In this document: piece after piece, positions 36,402 through 45,612 of the stretch | Position numbering within the stretch: the first letter of the stretch is position 1 | How the letters are laid out: each line of letters begins with the position of its first letter | Assembly: GCA_008501825.1 (NCBI GenBank) | Contig: QQUA01000013.1 | Coordinates: forward strand, 744,001 to 808,000 | Direction: 5' to 3' | DNA from: Planctomycetota bacterium | GTDB taxonomy: Bacteria > Planctomycetota > UBA1135 | DNA length: 64,000 nt | Made by a program: the position numbers and the translations under genes | Notes under the pieces: generated by a model | Seen by the model: the letters and a program-made list of their open reading frames with translations, nothing else | Told to the model about the DNA's origin: nothing | The model's database searches: none

Positions 36402-38240
36402 ATGGCCCTCAGCTTTTTGTTGCTTTCGGCGGCTCTGGTTTGGCTTCCGCAAACCGGTTCGGAACCGCAAAGGGAAGCCGTCGATCGCCAGCGCATGCGC
36501 GCCACCTTGGAGAAACTGTGCTCCTTTAACCGCTTGGCCGGAAGTCCGGAGAGTGCGGAAGCGGCGCAATGGGCGGCGGAGCAATTCGAAGCCATGGGCT
36601 TCCGGGTGGAGCGCCCTCGCTTCGAAGTCTTCATGCCCCGGCAAAAAGCCGCCTCCTTGGAATGGCAAAGTCCCGGAGGTCCGTGGAATTCCATTTCTTT
36701 GAATGAATCCGGCGATGCGCGCTATCCGCAAAGCTTGGAACCGCAAGCCCCTCCCATGCACGGTCTGACTCGGGCCGGCACGGTCGAAGGTCCCTTGGTG
36801 TACGCCGGGCGCGGCAGCCGGGAAGAATTCGAGAAGCTCCAGCAGTCCTTGGGTTCGGATCTGACCGGCCGGATCGCCTTGGTTCGGTACGGAGGCTCCT
36901 ACCGCGGCGACAAGGTGTACGAAGCCGCTCAGGCTGGATGCGCCGGAGCCCTTCTGTACAGCGACCCGGAAGACGACGGCCGCCTTCGCGGGCCGGTGTT
37001 GCCCGACGGTCCCTGGCGTCCGGCCAGCGGCATCCAACGGGGAAGCGTGTATCGCGGACTCGGCGATCCCTTGACCCCCGGCTGGGCTTCGATCGAAGGA
37101 GCGAAACGGCTGCCTCTCTCCCAGGCTCGCGGGCTGGCCCCCATTCCCAGCCTGCCCGTCAGTGCGGCTACGGCCGAACTTCTCTTCGGAGCCGCCGGCC
37201 GCCCGGAGAGCCCGTCCGCTTTGTCCGGGAAGGTACGCCTGACCATCGACCAGGATCCGAGCCCGGTTTGGATCGAGAACACCTTGGCTTGGATGGAAGG
37301 CAGTCAACGCCCGGAGGAGTGGGTGATTTTCGGCGGCCATCGGGACGCCTGGGGTTTTGGCGCCGTGGACAACGGCACCGGCATCACCGTCCTGATGGAA
37401 TTGGCCGCGATTTTGGCGGAGGCGGCTCAGCAAGGTTGGAAACCGCAACGCAGTTTGGCCATCGCCCTTTGGGACGGCGAAGAATGGGGAATGACCGGCT
37501 CCACCGAATGGGTGGAGGGAAATTTGGATTCCCTGACCGCTTCAGCCGTGGCCTACATCAACTTGGACGCCATCATCAGCGGCAGCCGCTTTGGAAGCTA
37601 CGGAACGCCTGGGATGACTTCCGTCATGAAAGAGGCGGCGGCCGCCGTCGGTCTTCCGGTTCCGGATCAACTCTCGATTCCCGGCGGAGGATCCGATCAC
37701 GCTCCTTTTCTCGAATTCGCCGGCGTTGAAGTCGCCGGTTTCGGTTTCTACGGAGGCCACGGCACTTATCATTCTCATTGGGATCTGACCGCCGTATTGG
37801 TCGAGTACTTGGATCCAGAGTTCGAATATCACCAAAAGGCCGCCGCATTCACGGTGGAATTGGCCAAGCGCTTAACAAAGAAAGACACCAGGGTCGATGG
37901 CGTGGAGTCTTGGTGCCGGGAAATTCGCAAAGCTGCAGCCGGTTTCAAACCGGTACATCCGGAAGTGGCCAAGTTGCAGAATGCCGCCATCGACCTCCAC
38001 GAAAGCTCCCTGGCGTTGAAAGAACCGCCGCCGTATCCCCACCGTTTCTTGCGCCTGTTTCTTCCGGTTCGACCCGGCGGCCGCTTGAGCATTCGAAACA
38101 GCACCGGCTATGCAGCCCGCTGGTTCCCGGAAGTCCAGGATCAATGGCCCAATGGCCCCGATCTCGGTCCGGCTTTGCAACGAGCTCGCCAAAGCTTGGA
38201 GCAAGCCCGACGAGTTTTGATTGCCGCAACCAAGCCATAA
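36402..38240 (+). CDS. M28 family metallopeptidase, glutamate-carboxypeptidase-II-like
   Basis: This 612-residue protein has a short signal (ALSFLLLSAALVWL), a PA insert domain and an M28 domain. Zinc ligands are visible in GGHRDAWGFGAVDNGTG (His/Asp), the catalytic pair in DGEEWGMTGSTEW, Asp in INLDAI and the last His in GHGTYHSHWD. The C-terminal region matches the dimerisation-like domain of the NAALADase group. It probably removes terminal amino acids from peptides in the periplasm. ATG 36402 directly follows CTGGGGCC; the long upstream extension is a shadow of the HAD gene. Confidence 0.88.
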   Translation: MALSFLLLSAALVWLPQTGSEPQREAVDRQRMRATLEKLCSFNRLAGSPESAEAAQWAAEQFEAMGFRVERPRFEVFMPRQKAASLEWQSPGGPWNSISLNESGDARYPQSLEPQAPPMHGLTRAGTVEGPLVYAGRGSREEFEKLQQSLGSDLTGRIALVRYGGSYRGDKVYEAAQAGCAGALLYSDPEDDGRLRGPVLPDGPWRPASGIQRGSVYRGLGDPLTPGWASIEGAKRLPLSQARGLAPIPSLPVSAATAELLFGAAGRPESPSALSGKVRLTIDQDPSPVWIENTLAWMEGSQRPEEWVIFGGHRDAWGFGAVDNGTGITVLMELAAILAEAAQQGWKPQRSLAIALWDGEEWGMTGSTEWVEGNLDSLTASAVAYINLDAIISGSRFGSYGTPGMTSVMKEAAAAVGLPVPDQLSIPGGGSDHAPFLEFAGVEVAGFGFYGGHGTYHSHWDLTAVLVEYLDPEFEYHQKAAAFTVELAKRLTKKDTRVDGVESWCREIRKAAAGFKPVHPEVAKLQNAAIDLHESSLALKEPPPYPHRFLRLFLPVRPGGRLSIRNSTGYAARWFPEVQDQWPNGPDLGPALQRARQSLEQARRVLIAATKP

Positions 38241-38268
38241 ACTCCGCGGCCCACGCTCTCTCACCCTA

Positions 38269-38291
38269 GGAGCAGCACCGAAACCTGCTCC
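38269..38291. terminator. Hairpin between convergent genes
   Basis: GGAGCAG and CTGCTCC form a 7-bp stem around a nine-base loop between the M28 peptidase stop and the GNAT stop. No clear T-run follows on either strand, so termination is uncertain. Confidence 0.3.
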
Positions 38292-38308
38292 GGCCGGACG
38301 GTGCGGGT

Positions 38309-38806
38309 TTATCCGAGTTTGGCTTCGCCCTTGATTCCTTCCGGTTTCTGGCAGGGCAAGTGTTTGACCATGATCAAACAGGGATTCTTTTCCCCCCACA
38401 ATTTGTTCTCTTCCAGCGGCCGGAAACCCATCTTCAAGTAAAAACCCCGGGTTCGTGCATAGGCTTTGCTGGGGCGGGAAGGGGCCAAGGTTTTCACTTG
38501 CATGAATTCCACCCCCCGGTCCCGTAGGATGGATTCGGCATGTTGCATTAAGCGCCTGCCCAATCCTTGGTCGCGCATGGAAGGGCTCACCGCCATCACA
38601 TAAACGTCGGCCGCCGAATTCCCGTATGGATGGAGAGTCAGGAAACCGGCGATGCCCGATTCGGTTTCCAACACCCAAGTTTCCATGGAGGAAAGGGCTT
38701 TCACATAGTGGGCGATGCCTTCTTCGATGCCGAACCAATCCGGCAAAGCCCGAAGGATGCCTTCGCATGCCACTTCCTCACCCCTTTTCAAAAGCCTGAT
38801 TTCCAT
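38309..38806 (-). CDS. GNAT-family N-acetyltransferase
   Basis: This 165-residue protein has the acetyl-CoA loop VYVMAVSPSMRDQGLGRRLM (R/QxxGxG) near the middle and the closing strand GFYLKMGFRPLEEN. It is a standard small acetyltransferase; the acceptor is unknown. I chose ATG 38806. The frame is open to 39151, but that part is antisense-like shadow of the sigma factor gene, which lies 26 bases upstream on the same strand, so the two may be co-transcribed. Confidence 0.8.
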   Translation of the reverse strand: MEIRLLKRGEEVACEGILRALPDWFGIEEGIAHYVKALSSMETWVLETESGIAGFLTLHPYGNSAADVYVMAVSPSMRDQGLGRRLMQHAESILRDRGVEFMQVKTLAPSRPSKAYARTRGFYLKMGFRPLEENKLWGEKNPCLIMVKHLPCQKPEGIKGEAKLG

Positions 38807-38832
38807 GAACGACTCGCTGCGGTTCGGCGGTT

Positions 38833-39540
38833 TCACTCCCTCATCAATCGGCGCCATCGCTCCAAAGCTCGATTGACCTTCAAGCGAGCGTGATCCATCG
38901 AAAGGGAAAAGAATTCCGCCACAGCTCCGTAGTTGCACTCTTCGGTGAACATGGTCAAGATTTCTTGGTCGCTTCGATTGAGTTTTTGAAAAGCCCGCTT
39001 GACACGCCGCTCCAACTCCCGAGCCATGGCATTTTCCGCCGGGTCCGGTTCCGGAGACTCTTCTCCAAGTTCCTGCAATTCCTGGTTGACCCGAAGATCT
39101 TCTCTTCGTTTGCGAGCTTGGGATTTCTTCACTTTGTTCTTGATCTTCCAATCCACGGTGCGGGAAAGGTAGGTCAAAAACTGAGCTCGAGTCCGGAATT
39201 CCAACTGAAAGAGGTCAATCCCGAAGTCGCAGAACATGGATTGAACAAGATCTTCCGTGTCGTAGAGCAATCTCAGCCCGGGGCTTAACCTTCCGTGGCT
39301 GATATGCAAAACTTGCTTGGTCAAATAAGCAATGAATTCTTCAGCCAGCTTATTATTCTCCGGCGCTGCCCGATGAATGACCCCCAAAGTGGCATCTTGG
39401 AGCCCGATATCGGGACTCATCCGCTCCACAACGGCCTGCCAGATCTCCTCTTGCTGGAGAAAGGAAAGGCTTTCCTTTCCCAAGGCCAGGCGGCAAAACT
39501 CTAAGGCTTCCTGGCGTAGCGCTTCTTTTTTAGGATCCAT
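38833..39540 (-). CDS. ECF-type RNA polymerase sigma factor
   Basis: This 235-residue sigma factor has a region 2 core (LYDTEDLVQSMFCDF and FLTYLSRTVDWKIKNKVKKS). After an acidic linker (about 155-170), region 4 reads RVKRAFQKLNRSDQEILTMF with a helix-turn-helix (AVAEFFSLSMDHARLKVNRA). ECF sigmas of this shape next to Ser/Thr kinases are common in Planctomycetes. The divergent kinase gene at 39735 is probably its partner: phosphorylation would regulate the sigma factor or its signalling chain. No anti-sigma gene is nearby. Confidence 0.85.
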   Translation of the reverse strand: MDPKKEALRQEALEFCRLALGKESLSFLQQEEIWQAVVERMSPDIGLQDATLGVIHRAAPENNKLAEEFIAYLTKQVLHISHGRLSPGLRLLYDTEDLVQSMFCDFGIDLFQLEFRTRAQFLTYLSRTVDWKIKNKVKKSQARKRREDLRVNQELQELGEESPEPDPAENAMARELERRVKRAFQKLNRSDQEILTMFTEECNYGAVAEFFSLSMDHARLKVNRALERWRRLMRE

Positions 39541-39734
39541 AATCAGGAGTTCGCTGGTCTAAGACTGAGGCCGCGGGCATCGAACCGGAGTTTCAGCAAA
39601 AAAATTGTTCGCATTCCAGCTTTTTGGTTTTGGCAATGAGTGGAATTCTGAATCAGGTTCTGAAACAGGGAAGGGGAAAGAGTTCAGAAAGTGGACCAGG
39701 GCCATGGACCTCCAAGGGGAAAGGAAGGAATGAG
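39541..39734. promoter_or_regulatory. Divergent intergenic region between sigma factor and kinase
   Basis: These 194 bases must hold both promoters. There is an A/T-rich patch (GCAAAAAAATTG around 39596-39607) before the kinase start, and a Shine-Dalgarno AAGGA at 39725-39729, five bases from ATG 39735. A sigma-specific promoter may be autoregulated here; no clear -35/-10 pair was assigned. Confidence 0.35.
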
Positions 39735-42700
39735 ATGACGAAAGACAATGTAGAGAAAACCCGAAGTCGCGTCGACCGCGTGGTCAATGATTACTTGGAT
39801 TTGCAATTTCAAGGAGCGGCTCCGTCAGCGGAGGCCTTCATCGCCGGACAACCCCAGGAGCTGCAAAATGCCCTCAAACAACGATTCCGGGAAATTGAAA
39901 CCTTGAAACAGGTTGTGCAGGGTGTGGAATCCACTCCTTCAAGGCACCGAATCGGAGAATTCAAACTGATTCGAAAGCTCGGCCAAGGCGGCATGGGGCA
40001 AGTTTGGGAAGCGGAACATGTACCGCTTAAGCGCAGGGTGGCCTTGAAGATCTTGCTTCACCGGCCGGTGGGAACCGTTTTGGAACGCTTTCAAAGGGAG
40101 GCTCAAACCATCGGCCGGTTGGATCATCCCGCTTTGGTGAAGATCTACTCCGTCCATCAAGATGGCAGCCGCGCCATGTTGGCCATGGAATTGGTTCGGG
40201 ACGGCAAAACCCTGGCCGACTTCATCGCCGAGCAGCGGCAAAGGACGGAACTCCCTTCCAGCTATTTTCGAATCGTCGCCGAGTTGTTTCGCCAGTTAGC
40301 CGAAGGCCTGGCTGAAGTTCACCAAAAGGGCATTCTCCATCGGGATGTGAAGCCCGGAAACATCCTGCTGACTCCCGCCCTCCATCCCAAGCTGGTGGAT
40401 TTCGGGTTGGCCAGGACTTTGCTGGACCCGAGGCTCACGGCCACCGGAGCGGTCGTGGGAACGCCTCATTATCTAAATCCGGAACAATGCAGCTTGACTT
40501 CTCTTCCAATCGATGGCCGCTCCGACATCTTCAGCTTGGGTACTACCTTGTACGAAAGCCTGACTCTCACCCGGGCCTTCCCAGGAGAAACGCGAGAACA
40601 GGTGATGGAAAAAATCATACGCCACGATCCTCCGGATCCACGGACGATCCACCATCGAGTTCCCCGAGACTTGGCCGTTATCTGCATGAAATCCTTGGAA
40701 AAGCAACCGGACAAGCGCTATGCCTCCATGATCGAATTGGCCGAAGATTTGCGCCGCCATCAGCACCACGAAGCCATTCTGGCCAAACCCGCCGGATGGC
40801 CCGCTCGCTCCAAGAAATGGGTTCGACGCCATCCAATCTGGTCCATCGCAGGAACCGTGACCGCCATTTCTTTGTTGGTAGTAGGCATTCTTTTGATCCG
40901 GACCTGGGCCTTGAACCAAGAATTTCGGGCATTGGAGTCTCTGCGCTACGTTCCGGTTTTGGACAACCTGACTTCGGAAGCGCAAGCACTCTGGCCGCCC
41001 ACCCCTGAAATGGTGCCCAAATATCAACGTTGGCTGAATGACTGGGAGCAGTTGCAGGATCTGGCCAATGATTTAGAAAACACCCTCCTTTGGCTCGAGC
41101 AGCAAGCTGAACATTGGACCGAAAATGAACAGTGGGTTTTCGAACAGGATGAGAGACATGAAAAGCTCAGGAACATGGAGCGTGAGCGAGAATATTGGCA
41201 ACGAAATCTTCATTTCTTGCAATACGGAAAGGACCCGGATTGGTTTGATCCAGAACAGTTTCCAATGCCTTCATCCCAAATTTCGGCAAGCCACGATTCG
41301 CTGCAACGGCAAGCTTGGAGTTACGTCGGTCCGATGAGAAAGGTTTACGGCCGTGAAAGCTTTGGCTTGGACATGATGCAACATCTTTTCTCGCAGCAGA
41401 GCTTTGTCCCCTCCAACGACACCTTCACCATCTACTCCTGGGCTCTGTTCGATAACGGTTTCCTGGATGAATCCTTGGATGCCAGCCGCCAGGCGCTCGA
41501 AATGGCTCCGGAGAGCGAAAAACCGAATTTCTTGGACAATCTTAAAATTATGGAGAGAAACGTGGCGGAGTTAAGAACAGATCTCGGTATTCAAGACCGG
41601 AAAAGGCGTATCGCCGTTCTAAACAAGCAGATTTCCAAGGAACGCTTCCATCTCGAGCATTACCGACCTTGGAAATTCTCCGATTCCCTACACCGCCACT
41701 GGCACGATCGTCTGGCGCGGGTCATCCTAGATCTCAGACAATTCAACGATCCAGAAGATGGCCTAGCGTCTGGGACTTCCAAGGAATACGGCTGGGGAAT
41801 TCAAAGACGATTGGAATTCGCCAGCAAAGTAAGGGCCATGACCCTGACCGATCGGAAGGCGAAGCTAGCCTGGGAAACCGTTTTCAAGGAAATTTCCGCC
41901 GCGCCACCCAATTCCCCGTACAAGGGCTTGCCATTAAAACCCCAACTCGGCTTGTTTCCCATTGGGAGAGATTTGAAATCGGGACTGTTTGAATTCGCCC
42001 ATCCCCTAACGGGAGATATTCCCGACCGAAATCCAACCACCGGCGAATTGGAATTGACCGAAACCACCGGTTTAATCTTTGTCCTCATTCCCGGCGGAAG
42101 CTTCGTCATGGGCGGACAAAAGGAAGACCTCGATGAGCCAGGCTTCGACCCTTTAATCAGTAGCAATGAAAATTTACAACATGAAGTTAGCCTGGATCCC
42201 TTTTTCTTATCCAAGTTCGAAATGACCCAAAGCCAATGGGAATACTTTTGCGGCCACAACCCCAGCTTCTACAACCCTAGCTTCCAGGGCTTCGGCAACA
42301 ATCGCGGTTCCAGACGGAATCCGGTTGAACAAGTAAGTTGGAGATTGGTGCAGGAGGTTTTGGCGCGATCGGGATTGGAATTGCCTACCGAAGCGCAGTG
42401 GGAATATGCCGCCCGAGGGGGACTTGACCACGTCTGGGGAACGGTCTCCGATGCGGCGGAACTCGACCGTTTCGCCAATCTAGCCGACGCCTTCGCTAAA
42501 GAAAGCGGACATATGAACACTCTCAAATTTGACTCTCGGCTTCATGACGGTTGGGTCTCCCACGCTCCGGTGGGATCCTTTCTCGCCAATGGCTATGGAT
42601 TGCACGATATGCACGGCAACGTTTCAGAATGGTGCCAGGATCTATTTCTCCATTACAGCCGAGAGGCGGCTCCGGGAAACGGCCTGCGAAAACCCTTCCC

Positions 42701-42845
42701 CAAGAACAATCCGGAAAATCGCATCATTCGCGGAGGTGGCTTTGGCAGCACCCCAAAACAGGCCCGAACCCGTTATCGATATCCACGGCTGCCGGGCTTT
42801 TGTTCCGGCGATTTAGGCCTCCGCCCCATGCGGCCCCTGGAATAG
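39735..42845 (+). CDS. Transmembrane Ser/Thr kinase fused to FGE-sulfatase-like domain
   Basis: From ATG 39735 the product is 1036 residues. It has an N-terminal helical segment and then a Hanks-type kinase domain: glycine loop KLGQGGMGQVWE near 81-92, Lys105, HRDVKPGNIL at 202 and DFG at 222. A juxtamembrane stretch leads to one membrane helix near 369-389 (WSIAGTVTAISLLVVGILLI). A helical or coiled region follows, and then a C-terminal FGE-sulfatase (formylglycine-generating-type) domain of about 260 residues (FVLIPGGSFVMGG, NPVEQVSW, LPTEAQWEYAARGG, GNVSEWCQD, RIIRGGGF). The catalytic cysteine pair of true FGE is not conserved (RTRYRYPRLPGFCSGDLGLR). The extracytoplasmic domain is therefore probably a sensor. 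The partner is the divergent sigma factor. Confidence 0.9.
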   Translation: MTKDNVEKTRSRVDRVVNDYLDLQFQGAAPSAEAFIAGQPQELQNALKQRFREIETLKQVVQGVESTPSRHRIGEFKLIRKLGQGGMGQVWEAEHVPLKRRVALKILLHRPVGTVLERFQREAQTIGRLDHPALVKIYSVHQDGSRAMLAMELVRDGKTLADFIAEQRQRTELPSSYFRIVAELFRQLAEGLAEVHQKGILHRDVKPGNILLTPALHPKLVDFGLARTLLDPRLTATGAVVGTPHYLNPEQCSLTSLPIDGRSDIFSLGTTLYESLTLTRAFPGETREQVMEKIIRHDPPDPRTIHHRVPRDLAVICMKSLEKQPDKRYASMIELAEDLRRHQHHEAILAKPAGWPARSKKWVRRHPIWSIAGTVTAISLLVVGILLIRTWALNQEFRALESLRYVPVLDNLTSEAQALWPPTPEMVPKYQRWLNDWEQLQDLANDLENTLLWLEQQAEHWTENEQWVFEQDERHEKLRNMEREREYWQRNLHFLQYGKDPDWFDPEQFPMPSSQISASHDSLQRQAWSYVGPMRKVYGRESFGLDMMQHLFSQQSFVPSNDTFTIYSWALFDNGFLDESLDASRQALEMAPESEKPNFLDNLKIMERNVAELRTDLGIQDRKRRIAVLNKQISKERFHLEHYRPWKFSDSLHRHWHDRLARVILDLRQFNDPEDGLASGTSKEYGWGIQRRLEFASKVRAMTLTDRKAKLAWETVFKEISAAPPNSPYKGLPLKPQLGLFPIGRDLKSGLFEFAHPLTGDIPDRNPTTGELELTETTGLIFVLIPGGSFVMGGQKEDLDEPGFDPLISSNENLQHEVSLDPFFLSKFEMTQSQWEYFCGHNPSFYNPSFQGFGNNRGSRRNPVEQVSWRLVQEVLARSGLELPTEAQWEYAARGGLDHVWGTVSDAAELDRFANLADAFAKESGHMNTLKFDSRLHDGWVSHAPVGSFLANGYGLHDMHGNVSEWCQDLFLHYSREAAPGNGLRKPFPKNNPENRIIRGGGFGSTPKQARTRYRYPRLPGFCSGDLGLRPMRPLE

Positions 42846-42848
42846 GGA

Positions 42849-42878
42849 AACGGCCGCAGGTTCGCACCTGCGGCCGTT
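42849..42878. terminator. Perfect 13-bp hairpin between convergent genes
   Basis: AACGGCCGCAGGT and ACCTGCGGCCGTT flank a TCGC loop, immediately after the kinase stop and about 20 bases beyond the porin stop on the other strand. The minus-strand side is followed by TTCCCTATT, so it may terminate both transcripts. The plus-strand side lacks a U-run. Confidence 0.65.
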
Positions 42879-42900
42879 GGAAGAAAACCCTTTACCGCAA

Positions 42901-44118
42901 TCAGAAGTTGAACACGATCTGAACGAAGAGCCACAGTTGGTCTTCGCCATTGCGGATGCCGTCGCCGGCCAGGAATTGGGAAACGCCGGTCCACAGGGCG
43001 ACCTGATCGGTCAGCTTGCCCTTGAGAGAGACGTCCACTTCCGTACCAATGGCTTCATCGGTGCCCTTGGCAACCGCGCCGCGGCCGCCCATGCCGGTGT
43101 AGAGAGCATCCGTACCTTCCGCCCTGGAAAGCAGGTGGATGGCGCCAATGAGTTTCCAACCTTCATCCACCGGCAAGGAGCCGCGGATGATGATGTCCTG
43201 AACGTTTCGCCACACCACGATGTCTTGGTGACCCTGGTAGTAGTGGTCGAAGTTGAACAACGGCAAGAAGGTATCGTCGTTGCCATCGCCAGGATTGTCG
43301 TCACCGGAGGCCAGTTCGTAGCCCAAGCCCACGGTGGCGCCGCCTTCGAAGGTCCAGTCGATGCCAGCGGCCAAGGCAGTACCCCCGGCATCCAAGACCC
43401 CGTGGTCTCCGCTTTGCACCGCCAATTCGACGTCAAAGGTCAAGTTATCGGCCAAATCGCCTTCCACCAAACCACCGATGGTCATGTCTTCGATGGCCGC
43501 CACCGGATCCCGGCGACGAAGGGCGTACAGATCGATTTGCACCGGCTCGCCTTGCCAACTGCCGTAGAGACCGGCGAAGTCGGTGTCGGCGTTGGTCGCT
43601 CCTTGGCCCAGAACCGGCTGGGTAAAGAAGCCGTCCAGACTCCACTCGTCACGGCCGAATTGGACCCGCACGCCGTCCCACGCACGGCCGGTGTTGGACC
43701 AATCCAACGGCGAGATCATCCGCTGGTTGCCGTAAAGCATCTCGAAGCGCCCGGCCTGAAGGACGAGTTCATCGAAGCCGGCGTAGCGACCGTAGAGCTG
43801 GTGAACCGTGTCGGCGGAGGGGCTACCCAAACCACCGATGCTTTCTTGGAACTGCACGAAGGCATCCCAGACTTCATCCACGGTGGCTTTGAGGTGGACC
43901 CGGCCGCGGCCGAGGTTCATGTGGTCAGAAGGAGCATTCTTGACCGGGGGAATGTGATCCCGGTCCTCCCAGCGGAACCGTAATTGGCCGCCGAGCTCCA
44001 AAGAGTCGATGCCCGGTGCGTGGACGACCGGGCCTTGGCCATCCCCCTGTGCCACCAGGTCGGGTGTCCAAGTCGCGCTTGCAAGCAAAGCAAGTACGGG
44101 AAGCAGTGCGATTCTCAT
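42901..44118 (-). CDS. Alginate-export-type outer membrane porin (copy 1)
   Basis: This 405-residue protein has a signal peptide (ALLPVLALLASATWTPDLVAQ) and a strand-rich barrel with alternating aromatic residues: LELGGQLRFRWEDRD, QAGRFEMLYGNQRMISPLDW, GLYGSWQGEPVQIDLYALRR and DGIRNGEDQLWLF. It ends in phenylalanine, as outer membrane proteins do. The pattern matches the alginate-export (AlgE-like) barrel family. It is the third of three tandem paralogues read in the same direction; the solute is unknown. Confidence 0.8.
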   Translation of the reverse strand: MRIALLPVLALLASATWTPDLVAQGDGQGPVVHAPGIDSLELGGQLRFRWEDRDHIPPVKNAPSDHMNLGRGRVHLKATVDEVWDAFVQFQESIGGLGSPSADTVHQLYGRYAGFDELVLQAGRFEMLYGNQRMISPLDWSNTGRAWDGVRVQFGRDEWSLDGFFTQPVLGQGATNADTDFAGLYGSWQGEPVQIDLYALRRRDPVAAIEDMTIGGLVEGDLADNLTFDVELAVQSGDHGVLDAGGTALAAGIDWTFEGGATVGLGYELASGDDNPGDGNDDTFLPLFNFDHYYQGHQDIVVWRNVQDIIIRGSLPVDEGWKLIGAIHLLSRAEGTDALYTGMGGRGAVAKGTDEAIGTEVDVSLKGKLTDQVALWTGVSQFLAGDGIRNGEDQLWLFVQIVFNF

Positions 44119-44279
44119 TTCACGCCCATGGGTTCAAGTGGAGGACGGGCAATAGCCCGCTCCCTGGGGCCGACCAGTTTGGGGGGGCCGGTCACCGTTG
44201 GGAACCCGGTAATCCCCGGATTCTGATCGAACAAGGGGCCAACCGAAGAAAAACATGGAAATGGTGGTTAATTAACAGG

Positions 44280-44309
44280 GGCCTCGCTGCCAAAGAAGGA
44301 AGCGAGGCC
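44280..44309 (-). other. Strong hairpin upstream of porin copy 1
   Basis: GGCCTCGCT and AGCGAGGCC, with an inner CC/GG pair after one mismatch, form a stem around AAAGAA. Together with the hairpin at 44325-44344, it makes a tandem hairpin array between porin copies 2 and 1. It may act as a second terminator or protect the 3' end of the upstream transcript. Confidence 0.5.
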
Positions 44310-44320
44310 CGCAACAAGGG

Positions 44321-44344
44321 GAAAAACAAGCCTCAAGGCCTGTT
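44321..44344 (-). terminator. Terminator after porin copy 2
   Basis: On the minus strand AACAGGCC-TTGA-GGCTTGTT is followed by TTTCCCC, starting five bases after the stop of the gene at 44349. One G-T pair sits in the 8-bp stem. Confidence 0.65.
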
Positions 44345-44348
44345 TTTC

Positions 44349-45557
44349 TCAGAAAATGATGCGCAACTGGCCGAACACCCAGAATTGATCGTCGTTGGCT
44401 CGAATGCCGTCTCCAGCCATGAATTGGGCGCCGCCGACAAAGATTTCGACGTTCGGGTTGATTTGCCCGCGAAGGCCCAAATCCACTTCCGTGCCGATGG
44501 CATCTTCCCCGGCTACGGTGGCCACTCCGGCGGATCCCATGCCGCTATACAGAGCGTCCCGGTCTTCCGCCAGCATCAACCAGTGCAGGGAGCCCTCGAC
44601 GGTCCAGTTGTCGTCGAAAGGGAACACGGCATCGAAGTGAAAGTCGTGGACGTTTTGCCACAACACGATGTCCGCCCAGCCCAAGTGGGTGTGGTTGTAG
44701 TGAAACAACTGGCGGAAGGTCCCGTCGTCGGAATCGGTCGGATCGTCGTCGCCGGAAGCGTAATCCCAGCCCGCGCCCAGGGAGAATCCCTGATCGAAGG
44801 TCCAGGCGGCATTGGCGGCGAAGGCGAAGCCGGCGGCATCCAAGCGGCCGTGGTCGCCGGTTTGGAAGGCCGCTTCCAAATCCCAAATCAGGCCCTCGTA
44901 GTCACCGCGAGCCAAAGCTCCGAAAGTAAGGTCGTCGAAACGCAGCACCGAATCGTCTCGGCGCAGGACGTAGGCGTCGACCGTGACCGGAGAACCGTTG
45001 TAGCGAGCGTACAAACCTTGGAATTGGACGTCGGCGTGGGCCGCTCCTTGTCCGGCCACCGCTTGGGTGACGAAGAAGTCCACCTGGAAAGGGTCGCCTG
45101 CGTAAATCAGGCGGGCCCCGTCGAAGGCGTTGCCGGTCTGAGACCAGTCATCGGCGGAAATCATGCGCTCGTTGCCGTATGCCATTTCAAAGCGCCCGCC
45201 CTGGAAATCGAAGGTGTTGAACAGGGCATACAAATTGGCGTAGCCCTGATGCAAGGTATCGGCGGATGGAGAACCTCCGCCGTTGACCGATTCTTGCAGT
45301 TGCAAGAAAGCGTCGACGTTGTCGTTGATGCGGGCGTCCAAATGGACCCGGAAGCGGCCGAAGTTGTCGTGGCGAGACCCGACGTTGGTCGTGGGACGAG
45401 CCGGATCACGGACCTCGGTACGGCCGCGTAATTCTCCTCCCAGCGCCAGGCGATCGACTCCGGAGGTGGTGAGAACCACCCCGTCCTGAGCCGGCAACGA
45501 GGCCGTTGCGGCCAAAGCTAGGAGGAGGAGAGGAAGACTGGTTCTTGCAATTCCCAT
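44349..45557 (-). CDS. Alginate-export-type outer membrane porin (copy 2)
   Basis: This 402-residue protein has the signal sequence SLPLLLLALAATASLPAQ and a barrel homologous to the neighbouring copies: ALGGELRGRTEVRDPARPT, FQGGRFEMAYGNERMISADDW and DGIRANDDQFWVFGQLRIIF with a terminal Phe. Strand count should be about 18 by family. Its sequence is clearly related to, but well diverged from, copies 1 and 3, so the array is old or diversified. The downstream terminator suggests that it can end a transcript. Confidence 0.8.
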   Translation of the reverse strand: MGIARTSLPLLLLALAATASLPAQDGVVLTTSGVDRLALGGELRGRTEVRDPARPTTNVGSRHDNFGRFRVHLDARINDNVDAFLQLQESVNGGGSPSADTLHQGYANLYALFNTFDFQGGRFEMAYGNERMISADDWSQTGNAFDGARLIYAGDPFQVDFFVTQAVAGQGAAHADVQFQGLYARYNGSPVTVDAYVLRRDDSVLRFDDLTFGALARGDYEGLIWDLEAAFQTGDHGRLDAAGFAFAANAAWTFDQGFSLGAGWDYASGDDDPTDSDDGTFRQLFHYNHTHLGWADIVLWQNVHDFHFDAVFPFDDNWTVEGSLHWLMLAEDRDALYSGMGSAGVATVAGEDAIGTEVDLGLRGQINPNVEIFVGGAQFMAGDGIRANDDQFWVFGQLRIIF

Positions 45558-45593
45558 GAGGCAAAGGCGGCTGCAGCGTGCCGGTGTGGCTGT

Positions 45594-45609
45594 GGAACCG
45601 AAAGGTTCC
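45594..45609 (-). other. Intercistronic hairpin between porin copies 3 and 2
   Basis: GGAACC-TTTC-GGTTCC on the minus strand (GAAA loop on the plus strand) lies three bases after the stop of copy 3. No U-run follows, so it is more likely an RNA stability element or weak pause than a terminator. Confidence 0.5.
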
Positions 45610-45612
45610 GGA

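Noticed and set aside
36372..37448. Long N-terminal extension of the HAD frame up to 37448
   Set aside because: The extension is antisense to the M28 peptidase, which has complete zinc ligands; HAD motifs begin only at about 36340.
29244..42845. Kinase-FGE fusion as maturase for the sulfatase-fold enzyme
   Set aside because: The sulfatase-fold protein has Thr instead of the Cys/Ser needed for formylglycine, and the FGE-like domain lacks the catalytic Cys pair; the genes are also far apart.
42877..43983. 368-codon open frame on the plus strand opposite porin copy 1
   Set aside because: It is complementary to a protein with a signal peptide and typical C-terminal Phe; its own sequence is unlike any known family.
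44016..45431. 471-codon open frame on the plus strand across porin copies 2 and the intergenic region
   Set aside because: It is antisense to a clear outer-membrane protein and runs through the terminator hairpins; it has no signal peptide or motif.
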